Position numbers and translations under genes: made by a program. The notes under the pieces were generated by a model. The model was not told the DNA's origin and did no database searches. It worked only from the letters and a program-made list of their open reading frames with translations. From assembly GCF_011759605.1 (NCBI RefSeq), contig NZ_JAAOYX010000001.1:1612001-1676000 (forward strand): DNA of 64,000 bases, given 5' to 3'. The DNA comes from Luteibacter sp. SG786 (GTDB lineage Bacteria > Pseudomonadota > Gammaproteobacteria > Xanthomonadales > Rhodanobacteraceae). This document shows, one piece after another, positions 58,546 through 64,000 of this stretch. How positions within the stretch are numbered: the stretch's first letter is position 1; the number at the start of each line of letters is the position of its first letter.

Positions 58546-59436
58546 TCAGACGGCGCCCGCTACCCGCGCCACATCGGCGCCGGGCGGGGCGCCGAACATC
58601 CTCTTGTAGTCCCTGGTGAACTGCGACTGGCTGTCGTAACCGACCATCGCGGCAGCGGTGCCGACCGATCGGGCGTCGGCCAGGAGCAGCCGGCGCGCCT
58701 CCTGCAGCCGTAACCTGGTGCGGTACTGCACCGGTGTCATCAGCGTCATCGCCTTGAAGTGACGGTGGAATGACGTGACGCTCATGCCTGTGGCTTCCGC
58801 CAGCGCATCGATCGCCATCGGCGCAGCGTAGTTCGCCTTGATCCATTGCGTGGCCCGGTCGATCTGCGCTGCGTGCGAACCGCTGAGCGCGAGTTGGCGG
58901 AGGGTGTCGCCGAGGTGACCGCCGAGCACCCGGTAGTAGACCTCCTGTACCACCAGCGGCGCGATGAACGGAATGTCGTCGGGCTTGTCCAGCAGGTCGA
59001 GCAAACGTGCGAACGGTTCCGCCAGGGCCGGCGTCATCGCGGCCGTCGCCACGCCGGCCGGCCTCGCCGCTGCGCGTCCGTCGGACGGCATCTTCGCCAT
59101 GGTTTCCGCCAGGGCGACACGGTCGATGTCAAAAGAGAACCCGAGGTGCGAGCGGCTCTCATGGTCGAGGAGCACCTGCGTGCACACCGGAAGGTCCACG
59201 GTCACGAGGAGGAACGTGGATGAGTCGGCGAGGAAGGGCGCGTCACCCGCCGCGATGGTCTTGCTGCCGCGGAGGATGACGACCATCCTGGGACGGTACA
59301 GGACGTGCGCCGGCGGCAACGGCTGGTTCACGCGGTAAAGCGTAAGGCCCGGGATCGACGTTTCCTGCCGGAAGTGGGCGGCGTGGCGTTCCACGACGTG
59401 GCACATGCGTTCGAGCAATGTTTCCATGGGGTCCAT
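58546..59436 (-). CDS. AraC-family regulator, AraC_N type
   Basis: The 296-residue protein has the AraC_N domain (PF06719 type; VLYRPRMVVILRGSKTI, then LLVTVDLPV, about 35-190) and C-terminal helix-turn-helix motifs (APMAIDALAEATGMSVTSFH, VGTAAAMVGYDSQSQFTRDY). This subfamily commonly sits beside and controls oxidoreductases such as short-chain dehydrogenases. It is divergent from an SDR gene. Start could be 59436 or 59427. Confidence 0.88.
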   Translation of the reverse strand: MDPMETLLERMCHVVERHAAHFRQETSIPGLTLYRVNQPLPPAHVLYRPRMVVILRGSKTIAAGDAPFLADSSTFLLVTVDLPVCTQVLLDHESRSHLGFSFDIDRVALAETMAKMPSDGRAAARPAGVATAAMTPALAEPFARLLDLLDKPDDIPFIAPLVVQEVYYRVLGGHLGDTLRQLALSGSHAAQIDRATQWIKANYAAPMAIDALAEATGMSVTSFHRHFKAMTLMTPVQYRTRLRLQEARRLLLADARSVGTAAAMVGYDSQSQFTRDYKRMFGAPPGADVARVAGAV

Positions 59437-59595
59437 TATGCACCGGCAAGCCACCTACACCTGAACGACTTTGGGGGTGGATTGGCAGGATCGTGCAAAA
59501 GACCGGCAGCATCGGCGTAGGCCGCGAGGTTCATCACGCGCATCCTTTTCGGGTACCGCCGATGGCGGCTTCTCCCTGTCCCCGAGGAAATACCC

Positions 59596-60438
59596 GTGTC
59601 CGATTCGAAAAAGATCTGGTTCATTACCGGTTGTTCCACCGGCTTGGGTCGCGAACTGGCCGAGCAGGTCCTTGCTCGTGGCGAACGCGTGGTGCTCACC
59701 GCCCGGAACCCCGAGCGGTTGCGCGACGTCGTTGCGAAGCATCCCGATACGGCGCTGGCGTTGGCGCTGGACGTCACAAGCGAGGATGCCATCCGCAAGG
59801 CCGTCGCCGATGCATACGCACGATTCGGCAGCATCGACGTGCTGGTGAACAATGCGGGCTACGGCTATTTCTCGGCGATCGAGGAGGGCGAGGACGAAGA
59901 GATCCGGCGCCAGTTCGAGACCAACGTCTTCGGCCTGATCTCGCTCACGCGGCATGTCCTACCCGGAATGCGCAAGCGCCGGAGCGGTCACATCGTGAAC
60001 GTTTCTTCCGTGGGAGGGCTGCTGGCGGTCCCGGCTACCGGTTACTACCACGCGACAAAATGGGCGGTGGAGGGTTTCTCGGAATCGCTGTCGAAGGAAG
60101 CCGGGCCGCTGGGCATCAAGGTGATCATTGTCGAGCCGGGCCGCTTCCGCACCGACTGGGCAGGACGATCCGTGATCGAATCGAAGACGATCATCGACGA
60201 CTACGACGCCACGGCCGGCGAGCGCCGCCGACAGACCAGGGCGTATACCGGCACGCAGCCTGGCGACCCGGCACGCGGAGCGGCAGCGATCATCGGGGCG
60301 GTCGACATGGAACATCCGCCCCTGCGGCTGCCGTTGGGCTCGGACGCCTATCAGTTCCTCAGCAGCAGGCTGGACGAGCTGCGGGCGAATTTCGAGGCAG
60401 TGAAGGACATCTCGATGAGTACGGACTTCCCCGCGTAA
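59596..60438 (+). CDS. Short-chain dehydrogenase/reductase
   Basis: The 280-residue classical SDR has the NAD(P)-binding motif IWFITGCSTGLGRELAEQV, the LDVTSEDAIRKAV segment, LVNNAGYGYF, and the catalytic Ser/Tyr/Lys set (IVNVSSVGG and GYYHATKWAVEG). Arg in the TARNPER segment suggests NADPH preference. Substrate unknown. The GTG start at 59596 has GAGG about eight bases upstream. Its divergence from an AraC_N regulator suggests regulation by it. Confidence 0.9.
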   Translation: MSDSKKIWFITGCSTGLGRELAEQVLARGERVVLTARNPERLRDVVAKHPDTALALALDVTSEDAIRKAVADAYARFGSIDVLVNNAGYGYFSAIEEGEDEEIRRQFETNVFGLISLTRHVLPGMRKRRSGHIVNVSSVGGLLAVPATGYYHATKWAVEGFSESLSKEAGPLGIKVIIVEPGRFRTDWAGRSVIESKTIIDDYDATAGERRRQTRAYTGTQPGDPARGAAAIIGAVDMEHPPLRLPLGSDAYQFLSSRLDELRANFEAVKDISMSTDFPA

Positions 60439-60460
60439 GGCGGGACGCCGCTGGCAGCGC

Positions 60461-61729
60461 CTAAGCGGCGGCGCTGCCGTCGGCGAACGCGTAGACGTGG
60501 TCGGCCCAGCTCGCGGCTTCGACGTAGATCGTGGCCATGGCGGCCACGTCCTGCTCGGACAACGACGCACCGCTTTCCAGTTCGCCCTGTTCCCAATGGC
60601 GAATCTGGTCGAGGATGGCGGCGAAGGGACCCGTGCCCTCGAGCAACGCTTCGCGGATCTCGATGGCCAGCGGCAGGTGCTCCAGCACGTACGCCATCGA
60701 TACGTTCATCAGCGTGTCGAGCAGGGAGAACAGGCCGGCGGTGAAGGCCATTTCCTGGAGTTCCGGCCTTACCGCTCGCGCCAGCTTCTCGCACATGTGC
60801 GCGCGGATGAGGGCCAGGCGCAGCAACTCCGGCGGACGCTCGTCCATGCCGGACACGGCCATGGTGAAGATCCAGTTGCGCATGCGGTTCACGCCGAAGA
60901 ACACGGCTGCCTGTTCCACCGATTTCAGCTGGCGGGGCAGGGCGAAGTAGGCGGAATTCACGCAGCCCAGCAGCTTGTAGCTGAGGATGGCGTCGTCGCG
61001 GATGATCTTACCCAGCTCGACGGGACCGTTGTCCGGATCCTGCAGCGCCCCCATGAGGCGAAGCACACCGAGCCTGCTTGGGGTGAGGCGCGGCATGTCC
61101 ACGCGTTCAGGGCGCAACAGGTACTTGCCCTGAAAACCGTCGACATCCTGTTCGGCGTATTCCACGAAGGTTTCGTGAGTGTCGACGCCGGTGACGATGA
61201 CCTTGACGCCGAACGCGTGCACGTAATCCATGTGCGCCTTCGCCGCGAGCGGATGGCGATGATCGACCGCCACCTTGGCGAACTGCACGATGCGCAGCAG
61301 GGCGTCCACGCCGGCGCGGTGTTCCGGATCGGCGGGAAGGTTGAAATCTTCGAGCATGAAGAGGCAGCCATGCCCCTTCAGCTCGCGCAGTTTCTCGAGC
61401 AGTTGCTCGTCGGTGCCCACATCGGCGCTGATGCTGGCGCCCAGGCGCGCGTTATGGCGCAGGATGTCGGCATGCTGGAGGAGGAGATCGCGCGACATGT
61501 GCAGGAACGCGCGGTTGTCGCGCACCAGCCGCTTGAGGCTGCCGTCGGCGATGGCGCTCAGCGTCGCCTGCGTGTGGGCGAGCGCGGCGGCCTCGATGTC
61601 GCTGCCGATCGGCCGCGGGAAGAGTAGTTCGTAGGCGAAAAGCGACTGCTTTCTGTCCAGGACAGGCACGCGAACGATGGGGAGGATGCCGTCGTCATTC
61701 ACCGCGGTCAGCTGGGGAGTTACTGCCAT
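60461..61729 (-). CDS. EAL-HDOD signalling protein
   Basis: The 422-residue protein has an N-terminal EAL-related domain (about 15-200; AYELLF, FMLEDFNLPAD, FAKVAVDHRHP) lacking the canonical EAL and the acidic catalytic residues, so it is probably not an active c-di-GMP phosphodiesterase. A C-terminal HDOD domain (about 205-400; LGKIIRDDAILSYKLLGCVNSAYF) follows. YuxH-type EAL-HDOD proteins act in motility and signal networks. It lies 54 bases after flgN, so it may be read from the flgM promoter. Confidence 0.88.
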   Translation of the reverse strand: MAVTPQLTAVNDDGILPIVRVPVLDRKQSLFAYELLFPRPIGSDIEAAALAHTQATLSAIADGSLKRLVRDNRAFLHMSRDLLLQHADILRHNARLGASISADVGTDEQLLEKLRELKGHGCLFMLEDFNLPADPEHRAGVDALLRIVQFAKVAVDHRHPLAAKAHMDYVHAFGVKVIVTGVDTHETFVEYAEQDVDGFQGKYLLRPERVDMPRLTPSRLGVLRLMGALQDPDNGPVELGKIIRDDAILSYKLLGCVNSAYFALPRQLKSVEQAAVFFGVNRMRNWIFTMAVSGMDERPPELLRLALIRAHMCEKLARAVRPELQEMAFTAGLFSLLDTLMNVSMAYVLEHLPLAIEIREALLEGTGPFAAILDQIRHWEQGELESGASLSEQDVAAMATIYVEAASWADHVYAFADGSAAA

Positions 61730-61783
61730 TGCTTTCTTCTTGCACCGTCTTCGGGAATCGTGAGTGTCGCTGGTTTGTCGCCT

Positions 61784-62227
61784 TCAAACCTGTGCAAGTG
61801 TCGCGGAACGGAGCTTGACCTTCGCGACGCCGTTCGGGCCGTAGGTCCCGCCGCCGGGGGCTTCGCCCGAGAGCACGGCCAGCGCCTGGCGCACGTGGCT
61901 CATCCGCTGTCCGACGATGCGGCCATTGGTTTCGTTGAGACCCCGGCATTCGCGCAGCCGGTCGATCGTCGGCGCCCAGCGTGGATCGGCGAGGCTGTCG
62001 ACACCGGCGGCAGCGTCGAGCTGGCGGCGCTCGACGTCGAGTTTCTCGATCCGGTCGAGGAGGTTGCCCTTGGTGCGGCCTGCGGCGTCCAGCGCCTGCG
62101 CGTCGCCTTGGTCGAGGGCGAGACGCTCCTCGATCAGGCTGGCGTGCAGGGCGTCGACCTCAACGGCGAGATCGCCCATGACGGCCGCGAGTGCCGTGTC
62201 GAAGTCCCGGCCCAGCGGCGGGTTCAT
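61784..62227 (-). CDS. flgN: Flagellar export chaperone FlgN
   Basis: FlgN escorts the hook-filament junction proteins FlgK and FlgL to the flagellar export apparatus. The 147-residue product is almost entirely helical with the family pattern ALHASLIEERLALDQGDAQAL, then AGRTKGNLLDRIEKLDVER, then LRECRGLNETNGRIV. It starts at 62227 with an ATGA overlap to flgM. Positional evidence (next to flgM and flgA) is as strong as sequence evidence. Confidence 0.87.
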   Translation of the reverse strand: MNPPLGRDFDTALAAVMGDLAVEVDALHASLIEERLALDQGDAQALDAAGRTKGNLLDRIEKLDVERRQLDAAAGVDSLADPRWAPTIDRLRECRGLNETNGRIVGQRMSHVRQALAVLSGEAPGGGTYGPNGVAKVKLRSATLAQV

Positions 62228-62532
62228 GCCTTGACGCCGCCGATCTGGCCTTCCATCGCAAGAAACTTGCTGGCGATGGCCTGGGCGTCGGGCTTGTAGG
62301 TGCCCTCGGCGAGACGGGCGCGGATTTCTTCCACGCGCTTCGTGTCGATGCCTTCGCCGCGGCTGGCGGCGTCGAGTGCCTTCGCCGAGTCGGTGATCTT
62401 CACGCTGTCGTCGCTCGGGCGCACCGAGGCAGCGCCCTGGGCGGAGCCGGCGGAACCGGCGCCGGGGCTCTGGGTGCGCAACTGGACCTGCGGCTGGGGA
62501 GCCTGGAGGCCGGGTTTGATGGGTGTCGTCAT
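62224..62532 (-). CDS. flgM: Anti-sigma-28 factor FlgM
   Basis: FlgM binds FliA (sigma-28) and holds late flagellar genes silent until it is exported through the completed hook. The 102-residue product has an unstructured Gln/Ala-rich N-terminal half and the sigma-binding C-terminal half, with DSVKITDSAKALDAA, TKRVEEIRARLAEGTYKPD and AIASKFLAME. A FliA-type promoter lies directly upstream, giving the feedback loop typical of flgM. Confidence 0.93.
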   Translation of the reverse strand: MTTPIKPGLQAPQPQVQLRTQSPGAGSAGSAQGAASVRPSDDSVKITDSAKALDAASRGEGIDTKRVEEIRARLAEGTYKPDAQAIASKFLAMEGQIGGVKA

Positions 62533-62567
62533 GGGTGTATCCCTCGGAGCTTTGTTCCGTCAGACCG

Positions 62568-62594
62568 TTATCGGCGCTCTGACGGCGAACTTTA
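62568..62594 (-). promoter_or_regulatory. FliA (sigma-28) promoter for flgM
   Basis: On the minus strand TAAAGTTC (62594-62587), an 11-base spacer, then GCCGATAA (62575-62568). This matches the sigma-28 consensus TAAAGTTT-N11-GCCGATAA at 15 of 16 positions. The start point would be near 62561, about 30 bases before flgM. Confidence 0.93.
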
Positions 62595-62635
62595 ACGGGC
62601 CTGGACCACGGAATGTGACACGGTTCGGATTTCGT

Positions 62636-63334
62636 TCATGGCAGGACCGCGACCGTGCCCGGCCCGCTGACGACCGCGTCCAGCACCTTGCCTGACGACG
62701 CGTTGCGGACCTTGATCCGGCTGCCGGTGTCGCCGGCGCCCAGGGCCACGCCTTCCGCATGGATCGTCACGCCCTCGATGCTGGCTTCCATGCTCACCGC
62801 GTCGCCCGTGCGCACGGCCTGGCGGCCGGCGAGCATGCCGGGCGTGAGAACCGTGCCGGCGCTCAACGGGCGGGCCAGCGAGCGGCCTTCGATCTGGTCC
62901 AGGCCAGCGACATAGCCATAGGCCAGCCCGGCCACGTCGCGTTCCTCGCCATGGACGTCGGCGGCGCCGATGCCGTCGCCGCGCGCGAGCGGCCGGCTGG
63001 TGACGAGCACGTTCGTGAACATCTTCACGCTGACGGGCACGCGCACCGTCCAACCGCCAGGTACCGGACAGCGAACCGTGACGCTGACCCGCGCCGTAAG
63101 CCGACGGTTGCCCGGCAACGACGCATCCAAGGGAGCGGCGCAATCGGCGAGTTGCAGACGGCTGTCCAGCGGCGCGGCTTCCGCGGTCATGCGCGCGCCG
63201 GGGAGGGTACGGTGCTGTTGCAGCCAGTTCACCGCCGCCGCACGCACGGCCTCGAGGGACTGCGTGGCCGCCGCGGAAAGCGGTGCGGCCAGCAGAACGG
63301 CGAGGGTGGCGACGGCGACGGCGCGACGGGTCAC
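62636..63334 (-). CDS. flgA: Flagellar P-ring chaperone FlgA
   Basis: FlgA is the periplasmic chaperone that helps FlgI assemble the P ring. The 232-residue precursor has a signal peptide (MTRRAVAVATLAVLLAAPLS), the N-terminal domain with paired cysteines (DCAAP and RCPVPGGW), and the SAF-type domain GYVAGLDQIEGRSLARPL followed by ASSGKVLDAVVSGPGTVAV. GTG start at 63334 overlaps the stop of the upstream gene (GTGA). Confidence 0.93.
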   Translation of the reverse strand: MTRRAVAVATLAVLLAAPLSAAATQSLEAVRAAAVNWLQQHRTLPGARMTAEAAPLDSRLQLADCAAPLDASLPGNRRLTARVSVTVRCPVPGGWTVRVPVSVKMFTNVLVTSRPLARGDGIGAADVHGEERDVAGLAYGYVAGLDQIEGRSLARPLSAGTVLTPGMLAGRQAVRTGDAVSMEASIEGVTIHAEGVALGAGDTGSRIKVRNASSGKVLDAVVSGPGTVAVLP

Positions 63335-64000
63335 GCGGCGCGCTCTGCCAGTGAGACGGAGAGGCCTTGCGTGATCGCGTCCAGTTCCCGCGTCAGACCC
63401 GGCAGCATGTGGCTGGCGTCGGCATGGCGACCTTCGCCGAGCGTGATCGCGTACTGCGAGGCCAGTGCAGAGAACCGTTCGCCCGCGGCGTGCGCGAGAT
63501 CGGCGCTGCCTTCGGGCCGCAGGGCGCGCAGCTTTTCCAGGCAGCGCATCATCGGGGTGGTGTCGAGCCAGCGGCGATCGAGGCTGGACGGATCGCGCGC
63601 GGCAAGTTCCAGCGCATAGCGAAGGCCCTGGGTGGCTTCGCGGATCATCTGGCTGAGGCTGGCGGCGTCGAGGTTGCCTTCGGTTTCGAGGCGGCTGAGG
63701 CTCAGGCGATGCGCGAGCACCACGGCGCGGGCCGCGGCATCGGCCTGCCGACGCGCCTCGTTCGTTACGCGGCCGAGCGTGGATTGCGTGGCCTGGATAG
63801 CGGCCATACGGCCCTGGAGCGCGGCCATGCCTTCGCGTGCCGCGTCGAGGCTGCCGCGGGCACCCCGCACGGCCTCGTCGACGCGGCCGAGGGACGCCTG
63901 CATGCCGGCGATGCCGGACTGCGACTGTTCGAGACGGCGCAGGCTGGTTTGCACGGCGTCGTCGAGCTGTCCGGAGAACTCGCCCACGGCCTGGGTGACC
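63331..64000 (-). CDS. Helical coiled-coil protein upstream of flgA (partial)
   Basis: Not recognised. The frame is open to the window edge, so the start may lie beyond it; a GTG at 63987 is one possible start. At least 222 residues are seen, predicted as long helices with heptad character (QASLGRVDEAVRGARGSLDA, GRVTNEARRQADAAARAVV) and no membrane segment in the visible part. The C-terminal third is helical with less repetition. It overlaps flgA by GTGA and so is probably translated with it, suggesting a role in motility or chemotaxis. Confidence 0.6.
   Translation of the reverse strand, partial: VTQAVGEFSGQLDDAVQTSLRRLEQSQSGIAGMQASLGRVDEAVRGARGSLDAAREGMAALQGRMAAIQATQSTLGRVTNEARRQADAAARAVVLAHRLSLSRLETEGNLDAASLSQMIREATQGLRYALELAARDPSSLDRRWLDTTPMMRCLEKLRALRPEGSADLAHAAGERFSALASQYAITLGEGRHADASHMLPGLTRELDAITQGLSVSLAERAA

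Overview
The window comes from a high-G+C gammaproteobacterium, most likely Rhodanobacteraceae/Xanthomonadales (Luteibacter- or Dyella-like). The reasons are the pyrH-frr-uppS-cdsA-dxr-rseP-bamA-lpxD-fabZ-lpxA-lpxB-rnhB order with no skp gene between bamA and lpxD, a fused MoaC-MoaB gene, a yggX-mutY-asmA-ftsY block, a polar-flagellum style flgA/flgM/flgN cluster and many REP-type extragenic palindromes. The genus is inference; the gene order is read directly.

Layout. 0-6.3 kb is a molybdenum-cofactor region: a membrane cytochrome b fragment, a MocA-like nucleotidyltransferase and XdhC on the minus strand, then a tight plus-strand operon moaA-moaD-moaE-moaCB-moeA. 6.3-10.1 kb holds a 1099-residue Ig-repeat protein of unknown role and a small secreted protein. 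10.2-24.6 kb is the envelope/translation superoperon (rpsB, tsf, pyrH, frr, uppS, cdsA, dxr, rseP, bamA, lpxD, fabZ, lpxA, lpxB, rnhB), all on the minus strand, linking translation, isoprenoid, phospholipid, lipid A and outer-membrane assembly. It is interrupted by a heptamer-repeat array after pyrH and by a good terminator between bamA and lpxD. 25-31.1 kb carries map, glnD, dapD, an ArsC-like gene and dapE on the plus strand.

31.2-47.3 kb is the accessory part. It has a 1378-residue exported toxin-like protein with a dermonecrotic-toxin-type body and a C-terminal TcdA/TcdB-like glycosyltransferase domain, a lipoprotein glycosidase, a NUDIX hydrolase, parC flanked by inverted 85-bp REP elements, secreted hydrolases, a PanE/RpiR/EamA group, a GH27 alpha-galactosidase and a CPBP membrane protease. 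47.7-53.5 kb returns to core genes: tRNA-Phe, yggX, mutY, asmA-like, ftsY, rsmD, coaD, a lipoprotein and a YfhL-type ferredoxin. 53.5-60.4 kb has gamma-glutamyltransferase, an MBL hydrolase, a TMEM43-like membrane protein, two AraC regulators, a DUF2000 protein and a short-chain dehydrogenase. The right end (60.4-64 kb) is flagellar: an EAL-HDOD protein, flgN, flgM behind a near-perfect FliA promoter, flgA, and a partial coiled-coil gene.

The strongest candidate for something undescribed is the toxin-like gene at 31.2-35.3 kb. Its catalytic D/R/DXD spacing is the same as that of clostridial glucosylating toxins, it has a plausible Sec signal, and no secretion system or immunity gene is visible beside it.
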